Part shown: positions 43,959 through 52,391 of the stretch, piece by piece
How positions within the stretch are numbered: the first letter of the stretch is position 1
Layout of the letters: every line of letters begins with the position of its first letter
Source: CBDFGQ01 sp965247295
GTDB taxonomy: Bacteria; Chloroflexota; Dehalococcoidia; Lucifugimonadales; JAGWBF01
NCBI GenBank assembly: GCA_965247295.1
Contig: CBDFGQ010000003.1
Span: forward strand, 124,001-188,000
Reading direction: 5' to 3'
Length of the DNA: 64,000 nt
Made by a program: the position numbers and the translations under genes
Notes under the pieces: model-generated
What the model was told of the DNA's origin: nothing
What the model saw: the letters and a program-made list of their open reading frames with translations, nothing else
Database searches by the model: none

Positions 43959-44450
43959 ATGCGAATACCCGGTAGGCGGCGAAGCGAGTCGCCCGACGAG
44001 TGCGGCGTCAGGGCCGGCCAGTTCGCTGAAGCCGTTCGGGACAATAACATGCCCATGGCCTGGGATATGCTGTCCAAGGAGTCCAAGGGAGTCCGGCAGG
44101 GAATCTGGGCAACGGAGAAGGAAATTGACCTCCAGGTAGTGTACCGGGCAGCCCACGATCCGGACCACTCCATGTTTCCCCTGATGATGGACGACTTCAG
44201 ACAGGCGATACTGAAGCAGTGGCCCCTGGAGGACTTGGCTGAACTGGGAGTGGCACCCACCAGCTACATCGACGATGAGCACTCCTTCGGCTTTCTTCCC
44301 TTCGGAGTTACGAGAGACCAGCAGGTGGTGAACAAGGGGACCATGATGTCTGGAATTATCATACCCATGCTCTTGGAAGACGGGGAATGGAAGGTTGACC
44401 TGGCGGGATGGCGCTTCGCCTGGCCACGATCGCCGTCTCAGGGCTCGTAG
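43959..44450 (+). CDS. Hypothetical protein, possibly NTF2-like
   Basis: A 163-residue protein of unknown function. Residues 20-50 (AGQFAEAVRDNNMPMAWDMLSKESK) have the 'small helix with A-W-x-x-L-S' look of NTF2/DUF4878-type stress proteins, and the end (PMLLEDGEWKVDLAGWRFAW) resembles their closing 'E-D-G-x-W-K-V' strand. The first 15 residues are Arg-rich and may not be translated; a later start is possible. No signal peptide is evident. It stands alone between mfd and the lamin-tail lipoprotein gene. Confidence 0.6.
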   Translation: MRIPGRRRSESPDECGVRAGQFAEAVRDNNMPMAWDMLSKESKGVRQGIWATEKEIDLQVVYRAAHDPDHSMFPLMMDDFRQAILKQWPLEDLAELGVAPTSYIDDEHSFGFLPFGVTRDQQVVNKGTMMSGIIIPMLLEDGEWKVDLAGWRFAWPRSPSQGS

Positions 44451-44492
44451 CCGCGGCCTCCCTTGCGGAGGCCGGTTAGATTCGGCGGCACT

Positions 44493-45935
44493 CTACCCCA
44501 TGCATCCCGGAGGGGAATCCACTTCGTAGCTCTTGTCATCCACATGGTCTCCTGAGGCGTCGAGAAGCTCGGCTAAATCGGCCCCTGAGTTGTTCCAGAT
44601 AGCCTTCCCGCTCCCAAAGCTGAAACCTCCCCATTCTGCGTGGACCTCATTAGTGTAGACCCGTATGGTGTCCTGGGGTTCCAGAACATGGTCGGGGAAT
44701 GTGAACCTCGGGCCGTTATCGGCCTTGTCCCAAAGCACCCAGTCGAGAAGGTTCTGGCCCGCCTGCTCGTTGTTGGTAATCTGCACGTATTCGTCCGCCT
44801 CAAAGGTGGGGACCTTGCCGTCGAACAGGATGCAATCTATCTGAACTTTAGGCTCGTGGACTGGAGTGGGGGTGGGCGAAGGAGTTGGTGTCGCGGTTGG
44901 CGTGGGAGTGGGAACGGGAGTAGCTGTGGGAGCTGCCGTGGCAGTGGGAAGGGGAGGTGGGGGCACTGCAGGCACGGGAGCCAGGGTGGGTGCGGGAGAG
45001 GGAGTAGGGGTAGATGTAGGTGACGGTTCCGGCGTCGGTGACTGGGTGGGCGTGGCCACGGGCAGGGGCACACTGGTCGGTGTGGGCGCAGGAGTCGTCG
45101 TAGGAGGAGCTGTTGCGGTGGCCAACGGGGTGGGATGCGGTGTGGGGGTGAGAGGCGTGGTGGGCGTGAATACCGCATCCGGGGTTGGGATGGGCAGAGG
45201 TGTAGGTGTACTAGTCGGCGCGGAGGCAGGGGTTGGGGACGGCGTGGGCGAGGCAGGGGTTGGGGACGGCGTGGGCGAGGCCGCGGCAAGGGAGGTAGCC
45301 GGGCTGGTGGGAGCGGGGATAGCGCCCGGCAGGGCGGGCGGCGACGGAACCGGTGTAAACGTAGATACAGGGAAAGGAGTGGGCGTGGGCGCCGCCTTCA
45401 TCCAGTCTGGAAGGGGGAGCTTGACGACGGGCTCGAAGTGCTCCCATAAGAGGAAATCCTCAACAGAGAGGGACCCACTCGTTAGCTCCCCATCCACCTG
45501 TCGGACCGCCACCCAGGAGCTTCCTGCGGCCACCTGCACCACGATGACGCCCCCATCCGTGCTCATCACGCACAGGCTCTCGTGGAGGGGTACCTCTTCC
45601 CCGGCGATGGTCGTCGAAGTACCCTGGGTCCGGGAGCACATGAGGATTGGCTCTATCTTTTCGCCACTGGCGGGCACAGTCGGTATGGGGGAGGGGAGGG
45701 GTGTGGAAGCAGCGCTTACGGGCTGAGTCGGGGCATCAACGGGTAGGGCTAGCCTGGGTGTTGGCGTGAAGGCCATGGTCGGGCTCGTCACAGGGGGAGG
45801 GGAAACGTCCCGAGTGACACCAACGGTAGGGCTGTTTGTGGCGGTCGGACCGGGCGTCAGGGTAGTAGTGCACGCCAGGGCGGACACCCCCAGGATCATT
45901 ATGAGCGAGGCACCCGGAAGTGCCCGTCTCCACAT
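44493..45935 (-). CDS. Lipoprotein with Thr/Pro-rich linker and lamin-tail domain
   Basis: A 480-residue exported protein. ATG 45935 gives MWRRALPGASLIMILGVSAL ending in an ALAC lipobox. A first folded region (residues ~95-180: PILMCSRTQ, VIVVQVAAGSSWVAV) lies between two low-complexity tracts. The second, about 190 residues, consists of Pro, Thr, Ala and Ser in TPTPSP-like repeats. The C-terminal 110 residues form a lamin-tail domain (EADEYVQITNNEQAGQNLLD, VLEPQDTIRVYT, IWNNSGADLAELLDASG). LTD domains in bacterial surface proteins bind or anchor other modules. The opposite strand shows long Gly/Val frames that are shadows of the linker. Confidence 0.88.
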   Translation of the reverse strand: MWRRALPGASLIMILGVSALACTTTLTPGPTATNSPTVGVTRDVSPPPVTSPTMAFTPTPRLALPVDAPTQPVSAASTPLPSPIPTVPASGEKIEPILMCSRTQGTSTTIAGEEVPLHESLCVMSTDGGVIVVQVAAGSSWVAVRQVDGELTSGSLSVEDFLLWEHFEPVVKLPLPDWMKAAPTPTPFPVSTFTPVPSPPALPGAIPAPTSPATSLAAASPTPSPTPASPTPSPTPASAPTSTPTPLPIPTPDAVFTPTTPLTPTPHPTPLATATAPPTTTPAPTPTSVPLPVATPTQSPTPEPSPTSTPTPSPAPTLAPVPAVPPPPLPTATAAPTATPVPTPTPTATPTPSPTPTPVHEPKVQIDCILFDGKVPTFEADEYVQITNNEQAGQNLLDWVLWDKADNGPRFTFPDHVLEPQDTIRVYTNEVHAEWGGFSFGSGKAIWNNSGADLAELLDASGDHVDDKSYEVDSPPGCMG

Positions 45936-46031
45936 TAGAATGTCGTCTTCCACGACGTGGCTATTCTACACCAGGAACCCTCGGTGGCTAGACTAGCTTG
46001 TACCTTCTACTCCACGAGCCAGTTAACCTTC

Positions 46032-46337
46032 CTACCGAAGCGCCGATGGGCCGCTCATACTTCGCCGCCGGCGCACCCCCGCAGCCTCGCGGGCCATGAA
46101 TATCACCGCACCTACGCCTATCACGCTGAGCCAGCTGATGGAACGGTCCAGGTCCATTATGGAAAAGGCGACGGTCTCCGTATCGATTTTATCCGAGAGC
46201 ACCAGTAGTTCGGTAACGCCCCATTCCACGGCGCCAACCCCGACCAGCGTTATGGGGACCAGGGTCAGAACCGAGCTGGCCTGGGTGACGTTGATAACCA
46301 GAGGCACACCCAAGGGGAGCCCCGCCGCCTCAGCCAC
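46032..46337 (-). CDS. Possible small membrane protein
   Basis: A frame of 101 codons with two hydrophobic helices (SVLTLVPITLVGVGAVEWGV; SWLSVIGVGAVIFMA) and a basic tail AGVRRRRS that would face the cytoplasm. The frame remains open upstream without an ATG (FPFLWLAEVARLFLVAEAAG), so the true start may lie before the GTG at 46337. No family was recognised. The plus-strand frame in the same place is Ser/Thr-rich and less convincing. Confidence 0.4.
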   Translation of the reverse strand: MAEAAGLPLGVPLVINVTQASSVLTLVPITLVGVGAVEWGVTELLVLSDKIDTETVAFSIMDLDRSISWLSVIGVGAVIFMAREAAGVRRRRSMSGPSALR

Positions 46338-46484
46338 CAGGAAAAGCCTTGCAACCTCCGCCAGCCACAGAAAAGGAAACGAGCATGGACTGGAGAGAAA
46401 GCGGCTTTTCAGATTCCTACTAGCCCTGGAGGCTGTGTCCTAGTGGCGACCGGTGAGAGGCCAGGGCATAGTACCCCACGACGC

Positions 46485-47198
46485 CTACAGGGGATGCTTG
46501 GCGGGAAGGCCGGGTCGCCTCGGAAACTTGGCCGGGGTAGGCTTGACCTTCTCCACCACCACCAGCACCCTGCCATCCCTCAGCCCCTCCACATCCACCC
46601 CACTGGTCTCCCTGAGCTGCCCACCCAGGACCTCTATGGCATGCAAGGAGGAAGCAACTTCCCGATCGATCTGTCCCTTCTTGAGCGTCACCACGATCCC
46701 CCCCAATTTGGTGTAGGGCAGGGTAGACTCCATCAAAATTCGCATGGAGGCCACCCCCCTGGAGACCACCGCGTCGAAGCTCTCCCGAAGGTGCGGGTCC
46801 ATGGCTAGGTCCTCGGCCCGTCCCGTGTACACTTCGACATCGGTAAGCTCAAGGACGGTAACCAGATGCTTCAGGAAGGTCGTCTTCTTGCCAACCGAGT
46901 CCAGCAGGGATAAGTGCATGCCCGGGAAGGCCAGTTTCAAGGGCACCCCGGGAAAGCCGCCGCCAGAGCCGATGTCCGCCAGCCGGCCACCCGCCCTCAC
47001 CCTCTCAGGGAGGACGAGGGAGGTGGTCAAAGAGTCCAGGAAATGCTTAACCTGCGCCTCACGGAAGTCCACGATGGCCGTGAGGTTCATCCGCTGGTTC
47101 CAGGAAACAAGCTCCTGGTAAAAGACCTGGAACAGTTCGATCTGCTCGTCAGATAGGTCAAGGTCAAGCTCCCTGGCTCCCTTGACAAGCAGTTCCAC
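46485..47198 (-). CDS. rsmG: 16S rRNA (guanine-527-N7) methyltransferase
   Basis: A 237-residue RsmG/GidB. The SAM-binding motif RLADIGSGGGFPGVPLKLAF and the N-terminal QIELFQVFYQELVSWNQRMNLTAI are diagnostic; VVSRGVASMRILMESTLPYTKLGG follows. It methylates G527 in the 530 loop of 16S rRNA. GTG 47198 with GGGAGGG 9 nt upstream gives the normal N-terminus; the longer frame to 47342 is probably not translated. The C-terminal tail (PTPAKFPRRPGLPAKHPL) is the usual basic end. Confidence 0.95.
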   Translation of the reverse strand: MELLVKGARELDLDLSDEQIELFQVFYQELVSWNQRMNLTAIVDFREAQVKHFLDSLTTSLVLPERVRAGGRLADIGSGGGFPGVPLKLAFPGMHLSLLDSVGKKTTFLKHLVTVLELTDVEVYTGRAEDLAMDPHLRESFDAVVSRGVASMRILMESTLPYTKLGGIVVTLKKGQIDREVASSLHAIEVLGGQLRETSGVDVEGLRDGRVLVVVEKVKPTPAKFPRRPGLPAKHPL

Positions 47199-47365
47199 AC
47201 TCTCGGCCCTCCCCGCTATTATAGCACTCGAACGAGCCTGCCCCCCGGAGACAATTTGACACGCCCTACCCACGCCCGTAAAATTAGGTCCAACTCTGCC
47301 AGCGTGTACAGTCCTCCCACGCGCGGCCCAACATGCTGGCAAATCTCACCCCAGGAGGCGCGGCC

Positions 47366-47602
47366 ATGGCGACCAGGGCGTTTGTCCTCATTGAGACTGC
47401 GGTGGGCAAAACAAGGGAAGTAGCCAATACCCTCAAAGACGCCGGGGGAATGCATTCGGTGGATGTGGTGATGGGGCCCTACGATGTCATCGCCATCATA
47501 GATGCCCCCGACATAAACACTATGGGGACCATGGTAACCGAGCAGATCCACACCATTACCGGGGTAGTAAGAACGGTCACCTGTATGGCGGTGGACGGCT
47601 AG
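47366..47602 (+). CDS. Lrp/AsnC-type RAM domain protein
   Basis: A 78-residue stand-alone ligand-binding domain (RAM) without the helix-turn-helix: ATRAFVLIETAVGKTREVAN, VVMGPYDVIAIIDAPD, then VRTVTCMAVD. Such proteins form dimers and rings and bind amino acids; several act as partners of full-length Lrp proteins. AGGAGG is well placed before ATG 47366. It lies divergently from rsmG and upstream of an acyl-CoA dehydrogenase gene. Confidence 0.88.
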   Translation: MATRAFVLIETAVGKTREVANTLKDAGGMHSVDVVMGPYDVIAIIDAPDINTMGTMVTEQIHTITGVVRTVTCMAVDG

Positions 47603-47668
47603 ACCTCCATGGCGGCGATAGCTTCCACGACGACCACACCCCCCCTCAGCGTCGGGAGGTAGCGTCCT

Positions 47669-48844
47669 ATGGACTTCAGATTTTCCCCCGAGGACGAGGC
47701 GTTTCGACAGGAGCTACGGTCCTTTATCCAGCAGGAGCTACCCCCTGACTGGGAAGGCGAAGGCCGACACCCTGAAGAATCGGACTGGGAGTTCGGCCGT
47801 CAGATGCGCAAAAAGCTGGCCCAGAAGGGGTGGCTGACCATGCACTGGCCGGTTGAGTACGGCGGCCAGGGAGTGTCTCAGGTGCGGTCGGCCATTTTCA
47901 GCGAGGAGATTACCTACCACAGGGCGCCCGGTAAGGACATCTTCGGGGTCCGCATGCTGGCCCCCACCCTCATGATATACGGCACCGAAGACCAGAAACG
48001 GACATTTCTCCCACCCGTGGCCCGAGCCGACGTGCAGTGGTGCCAGGGCTACAGCGAGCCCGGCTCGGGCTCAGACCTTGCGTCCCTCCAGACGCGCGCC
48101 GTAGCCGACGGGGACGACTACGTGGTCAACGGCAGCAAGATATGGACCAGCCTGGCCCACCGGGCAGACTGGATAATGCTTCTGGCTCGAACCGACCCCG
48201 AAGCCCCCAAACACCGGGGGATCAGCTTCTTGCTGGTGGATATGAAAACGCCGGGCGTCTCGGTACAGCCCGTCCATAATATGACGGGGAGCCATGACTT
48301 CAACCAGGTGTTCTTCGACAACGTGAGGGTTCCCAGGGAGAACCTGGTGGGGGAGGAGAACAGGGGCTGGTACGTTGGCGTGACCCTCCTGGATTTCGAG
48401 CGTTCCGGCATAGACTACTCCGCCAGCGCCCGCAGGCTGCTCAGCGAGTTGACGGACTATGTACGGTCCAGCCGAGTCAATGGCGAGCTCCTGGCGAAGA
48501 ACCCCCAGGTCAGGAATATGCTGGTGGACCGTTACATAGAGGCGGAGACCGCGCGTCTCCTGGCCTACGGCGTGGCCTGGATGCAGGGCCAGGGTCTGGT
48601 CCCCAACAAGGAAGCCTCCATGAGCAAGGTGTTCGGGTCGGAGACGGTGCAGGCCATAACCTCGACGGGGATGGAGATCCTGGGCCTCTTCGGCCAGCTG
48701 CGTCCGGGAGACAAGTGGGCTCCCCTCCGGGGGCGGGTGCCTGAAAACTGGATGTACAGCTTCTCTCTCTCCATTGCGGCAGGCACCTCAGAAGTACAAC
48801 GAAACATTATCGCCTCCAGGGGACTGGGACTGCCCAGGGGCTAA
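47669..48844 (+). CDS. Acyl-CoA dehydrogenase
   Basis: A 391-residue flavoenzyme. The FAD/substrate segments WCQGYSEPGSGSDLASLQTRAV and KIWTSLAHRADWIMLLART match the family; the C-terminal helical domain ends SIAAGTSEVQRNIIASRGLGLPRG. The usual catalytic Glu site region is occupied by LRGRVPENWMYSFSLSIAAG, which has a Glu in it but not in the standard place, so the position should be modelled. Substrate is unknown. GGGAGGT is 8 nt before the ATG. A VOC gene and a second dehydrogenase gene follow. Confidence 0.92.
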   Translation: MDFRFSPEDEAFRQELRSFIQQELPPDWEGEGRHPEESDWEFGRQMRKKLAQKGWLTMHWPVEYGGQGVSQVRSAIFSEEITYHRAPGKDIFGVRMLAPTLMIYGTEDQKRTFLPPVARADVQWCQGYSEPGSGSDLASLQTRAVADGDDYVVNGSKIWTSLAHRADWIMLLARTDPEAPKHRGISFLLVDMKTPGVSVQPVHNMTGSHDFNQVFFDNVRVPRENLVGEENRGWYVGVTLLDFERSGIDYSASARRLLSELTDYVRSSRVNGELLAKNPQVRNMLVDRYIEAETARLLAYGVAWMQGQGLVPNKEASMSKVFGSETVQAITSTGMEILGLFGQLRPGDKWAPLRGRVPENWMYSFSLSIAAGTSEVQRNIIASRGLGLPRG

Positions 48845-48904
48845 TATCCGGCTGGCGGAGAAACCCCCGATTCACGGCATCATCCGAGACGAATAGGAAC
48901 GTAA

Positions 48905-49267
48905 GTGCCCCAGGAGATACATTTCGATATTCCCGCCGACCAGCCAGGTCGGGCCCAGGACTTCTACGGCCGGCTTTTCGGCTGGAGGATAGAAAAGGTC
49001 CCTGTCCCCAACCTGGAGTATTGGGTTATCAGGGCCGCCCAGGGTGATGCCTTGGGAGGCCTGATTCGGCGGTCGGCGCCTGACCAAAATACCATCAACT
49101 ACTACACCGTCCCCTCCATAGACGAGGCCCTCCGCAATGTGGAGGAGCTGGGCGGGCAGATCACCGTCCCAAAGGCCCCTGTCCCCCACGTTGGCTACAA
49201 CGCCCAGTGCAAAGACACGGAGGGGAACACCTTTGGCCTGTGGGAGAACGACCCAGGCGCCAGATGA
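48905..49267 (+). CDS. VOC (glyoxalase/bleomycin-resistance fold) protein
   Basis: A 120-residue VOC-fold protein with two beta-alpha-beta-beta-beta modules: PQEIHFDIPADQPGRAQDFYGRLFGW and NYYTVPSIDEALRNVEELGG...GNTFGLWEND. A His (IHFDI) and the late acidic region could bind a metal. The group includes glyoxalases, dioxygenases and antibiotic-binding proteins, so no activity is assigned. The start is GTG with AGGAA upstream. It lies between two acyl-CoA dehydrogenase genes. Confidence 0.88.
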   Translation: MPQEIHFDIPADQPGRAQDFYGRLFGWRIEKVPVPNLEYWVIRAAQGDALGGLIRRSAPDQNTINYYTVPSIDEALRNVEELGGQITVPKAPVPHVGYNAQCKDTEGNTFGLWENDPGAR

Positions 49268-49338
49268 TCTCTATGGAGTAGAGTGCGTGATCGAGTTTCG
49301 AACGGGTTGCACGATACGGATGAATCTGGGAGGGCTCC

Positions 49339-50472
49339 ATGGACCTGGGACTTAACGAGACCCAGCAAATGTTAAAAAACTCCGCCCGGGAGTTCCTCTC
49401 CCAGGAGTGCCCGCGTACCCTGGTGCGAGCCATGGAGGAGGACGAGAGGGGGTATTCGACCGAGTTATGGCAGCGGATGGTTGGCCTGGGATGGACGGGC
49501 CTCTGCTTTCCCGAGGAGTACGGCGGCGCCGGAGGAGACCTCCTGGACCTGGCGGTGCTGCTCGAGGAGATGGGCAGAGCCCTCGTTCCGGGACCATTCT
49601 TCTCTACGGTGGTACTGGGAGGGCTCGCGGTCCTGGATGCCGGCAACGCCGCCCAGAAAGGCGACCTGATCGACGGAATCTGCCGCGGGCAGACCATCGT
49701 GACCATGGCCCTCACCGAGCCCAGCGCCACCTTCAAGCCCTGGGGCGTCGAGGTCCAGGCCAGGCGTGATGGTGACGACTTTCTCATCAGCGGCACCAAG
49801 CTTTTCGTGCCCGACGCCCACGTGTCCGACGTCATGCTGGTGGTGGCACGCACGTCCCAGGCTCAAGGCACGGGCACGGGAATCACCACCTACCTGGTGC
49901 CCAAGGACAGCCCTGGGATAGACACGAGCCTCCTACGGACTCTGTCCGGAGATAAGCAATGTGAGGTCGGGTTCCACGACGTACACGTCCCCGCCAGCGC
50001 CGTCCTGGGTGAGGTTGAGGGGGGATGGGCCGTCATCGAAAGGGCCCTTCAGAGGGCCGCCGCACTAAAATGCGTGGAGATGCTGGGGGGAGCCCAGGCT
50101 GTGTTGGACATGACGGTGGAGTACGCCAAGCAACGAGTGCAGTTTGGGCGCCCAATCGGTAGCTTCCAGGCAGTGCAGCACCACTGCGCCGACATGGCCA
50201 CGGAGGTGGAGTGTTCCCGTTACATGGCTTACCAGGCGGTGTGGAGGGTGTCCGAGGGTCTGCCCGCGGCGGCCGAGGTCTCGATGGCCAAGGCCTGGGT
50301 CAGCCAGTCGTACAGGCGCGTGTGCGCCCTGGCCCACCAGAGCCACGGGGCCATCGGCTTTACCAGGGACCACGACCTTCAGCTATACACCCGTCGAGCC
50401 AGGGCCCAGGAGCTGGCGTTCGGGGACGCCGCCTTCCACAGAGACCTGGTAGCCGAGGCGCTGGAGATATGA
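49339..50472 (+). CDS. Acyl-CoA dehydrogenase
   Basis: A 377-residue member with lower similarity to the dehydrogenase at 47.7 kb. Segments: WTGLCFPEEYGGAGGDLLDLAVLLEEMG, TMALTEPSATFKPWGVEVQA, QFGRPIGSFQAVQHHCADMATEVE and the C-terminal QSHGAIGFTRDHDLQLYTRRA. The H-G-x-x-G-F motif near residue 335 is typical of the ring-CoA and steroid-type members. GGGAGGG precedes the ATG. Together the two enzymes may form one heteromer, as reported for actinobacterial steroid-type dehydrogenases; this is inference from adjacency. Confidence 0.92.
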   Translation: MDLGLNETQQMLKNSAREFLSQECPRTLVRAMEEDERGYSTELWQRMVGLGWTGLCFPEEYGGAGGDLLDLAVLLEEMGRALVPGPFFSTVVLGGLAVLDAGNAAQKGDLIDGICRGQTIVTMALTEPSATFKPWGVEVQARRDGDDFLISGTKLFVPDAHVSDVMLVVARTSQAQGTGTGITTYLVPKDSPGIDTSLLRTLSGDKQCEVGFHDVHVPASAVLGEVEGGWAVIERALQRAAALKCVEMLGGAQAVLDMTVEYAKQRVQFGRPIGSFQAVQHHCADMATEVECSRYMAYQAVWRVSEGLPAAAEVSMAKAWVSQSYRRVCALAHQSHGAIGFTRDHDLQLYTRRARAQELAFGDAAFHRDLVAEALEI

Positions 50473-50497
50473 AGGGTTTCAAGGAGACCCCAGGAAC

Positions 50498-50845
50498 ATG
50501 ACCAGCCGGGACTGCATATTCTGCCGGATACCCCAGGAGCCAGGGGGAGACCAGGTCATCTACAGGGATGACCGCGTTTACGTGATACGGGACATTAACC
50601 CTCTCGCGCCGGTCCACCTCCTGATCATCCCCCTTCAGCACCTGGCTTCATCGGCGTACGTTGGGCCGGGACAGGTCCCGATCGTGGGCCAAATATTCGT
50701 GGTGGGCGAGGAGATGGCCCGTAGGGAAGGTGTAACGTTGAGCGGCTACCGCCTGGTGCTGAACCAGGGCCCAGACGCGGGACAGGCTATAGAACACATG
50801 CACGTGCACCTGCTGGGCGGTAATAAACTGCCGGCTATGGGATAG
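50498..50845 (+). CDS. HIT family nucleotide-binding protein
   Basis: A 115-residue histidine-triad protein (HINT/PKCI-like). DCIFCRIPQEP with the CxxC motif at the start, INPLAPVHLLIIPLQHLAS in the middle, and the catalytic HMHVHLLGG (H-x-H-x-H) at residues ~102-110. The family hydrolyses phosphoramidates such as adenosine 5'-monophosphoramidate. AAGGAG precedes the ATG. yqeK starts 3 nt after its stop, so the two are co-translated. Confidence 0.95.
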   Translation: MTSRDCIFCRIPQEPGGDQVIYRDDRVYVIRDINPLAPVHLLIIPLQHLASSAYVGPGQVPIVGQIFVVGEEMARREGVTLSGYRLVLNQGPDAGQAIEHMHVHLLGGNKLPAMG

Positions 50846-50848
50846 GCC

Positions 50849-51427
50849 ATGGCGTCCAGGGCCGAGGAGGCGATTACCAGAAGGCTGGGCGATCTGCCGG
50901 GGGGCCTGCGCGAGCACCTTTACCGGGTAGAGCGGGTGGCCCTGGAGCTGGCCCGGCAGCACCATGTAGATGAGGAAAAGACCAGGCTGGGGGCCTTGGC
51001 CCACGATCTGGCCAGGGCCATGAAAGGCGAGGAGCTGCTGGCCAGAGCCCACGAGCTAGGGGTGACCATACATCCGGTGGAAGCTCAGGTGCCGATACTT
51101 CTCCATGGGCCGGTGGCTGCCGAGTTGCTCCGCCAAGAGGACGGCATCGAGGACGAGGATATCCACGAGGCGGTGTACTGGCACAGCACGGCCCGCACCG
51201 GCCTCGGGGCGCCGGCCAAGGTGGTGTTCCTTGCCGACAAGCTGGACCCTCAGAAGGTCAGCCGCTACCCGTTCCTCGGGGAGCTCCGTAACATGGCCTC
51301 AAGCAGCCTGGACCGCGCCCTGCTGAAGTTCCTCGACGGGGAGCTGGTTTCCTTACTGAAGATGGGAAGCCTGGTGCACCCCGCCTCGATAGCCGCCCGA
51401 AACGAGCTGCTCCTGAACGATCAGTAA
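50849..51427 (+). CDS. yqeK: HD-domain hydrolase YqeK (Ap4A hydrolase type)
   Basis: A 192-residue HD protein. HLYRVERVALELARQHHVDEEK provides the first metal His, GALAHDLARAM the HD pair, and ILLHGPVAAELL and YWHSTA later ligands; VVFLADKLDP ends the core. YqeK proteins split diadenosine tetraphosphate symmetrically to ADP. It pairs sensibly with the HIT gene, since both act on dinucleoside or nucleotide-phosphate by-products. It commonly lies near nadD and ribosome-silencing factor genes, which are not seen here. Confidence 0.92.
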   Translation: MASRAEEAITRRLGDLPGGLREHLYRVERVALELARQHHVDEEKTRLGALAHDLARAMKGEELLARAHELGVTIHPVEAQVPILLHGPVAAELLRQEDGIEDEDIHEAVYWHSTARTGLGAPAKVVFLADKLDPQKVSRYPFLGELRNMASSSLDRALLKFLDGELVSLLKMGSLVHPASIAARNELLLNDQ

Positions 51428-51608
51428 TTCCCGCATCTTCAGGGAATTTCACGGTCCACACCCCGGACTCCCCCATGGCGTCGCCGAGTTACTCGTTAAG
51501 ACACCCATTCATCACCCAGGAGAAGGCCACCCGTCTGATATACTGGGAGAAGTGGTTCTGTGGAACCCGCTTAATCCTGCCGGCCGCAGAATTCCATCTG
51601 GAGGACCG

Positions 51609-52349
51609 ATGCCTGCCAACCTAAGACAAGACGGGCGGCGCTGGGACGAGCCCAGACGGGCCACCATAAGGCCCGGCTACCAGGCCTTTGCCGAGGGGTC
51701 GGCCCTCATAGAAGTGGGCCGTACCAAGGTCCTCTGTGCCGCCAGCGTGGACGAGCGAGTCCCGGCCTTTTTGAGGGGAGCGGGCAAAGGCTGGGTCACC
51801 GCCGAGTACTCCATGCTGCCTCGTTCTACAGGCTCGCGGACGCCGCGGGAAGGATCGGGAGGTGCGATAAGGGGCCGTTCCATGGAGATACAGCGGCTCA
51901 TCGGCAGATGCCTGAGGGCAGTAACGGACCTGGAGGGCCTGGGGGAGAGGACGGTACTGCTGGACTGCGACGTGATACAGGCCGATGGAGGTACCAGAAC
52001 GGCGGCGGTAACCGGAGCCTACATCGCCCTGTACCAGGCATTGCATGGGCTGGTCGGAATCGGGCTGCTGGCCGAGATTCCCTTCCGTTGTGCGGTGGCG
52101 GCCATGAGTGTAGGCATGGTGAACGGCGAGCCGCTCCTGGACCTGTGCTACGAGGAGGATATGCGGGCACAGCTGGACTTCAACGTGGCCCTGACGGACG
52201 GCGGGGACCTGGTGGAAATACAGGGCGCCGCCGAAGGGGGCCCATTCCCACGGGAGAGGGTGCCGGAGCTAATTGACCTGGCCAGCAGGGGTATGGAGTA
52301 CCTCTTCCAGGCCCAAAGGGAAGCGATCGAGACCATCAGGAACGGTTAA
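51609..52349 (+). CDS. rph: Ribonuclease PH
   Basis: A 246-residue phosphate-dependent 3'-5' exoribonuclease that trims tRNA 3' ends. RRWDEPRRATIRPGYQAFAEGSALIEVGRTKVLC, TAEYSMLPRSTGSRTPREGSGG and TVLLDCDVIQADGGTRTAAVTGA are family signatures with the phosphate-binding Arg cluster. GGAGGA is close to ATG 51609; the longer frame from 51552 lacks such a site. Length is typical. A protease gene follows 42 nt downstream. Confidence 0.97.
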   Translation: MPANLRQDGRRWDEPRRATIRPGYQAFAEGSALIEVGRTKVLCAASVDERVPAFLRGAGKGWVTAEYSMLPRSTGSRTPREGSGGAIRGRSMEIQRLIGRCLRAVTDLEGLGERTVLLDCDVIQADGGTRTAAVTGAYIALYQALHGLVGIGLLAEIPFRCAVAAMSVGMVNGEPLLDLCYEEDMRAQLDFNVALTDGGDLVEIQGAAEGGPFPRERVPELIDLASRGMEYLFQAQREAIETIRNG

Positions 52350-52391
52350 GGATGTGCCAGGGCCAAGAACCTCGGAGGAGCGTGGCGGCAG

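Noticed and set aside
43893..44282. 129-codon minus-strand frame opposite the NTF2-like hypothetical
   Set aside because: The plus-strand product has better composition and a plausible fold; this one has none.
44866..45726. Long plus-strand frame rich in Gly and Val
   Set aside because: It is the antisense of the Thr/Pro linker of the lamin-tail lipoprotein; the composition follows from the TPxP codons and there is no ribosome binding site.
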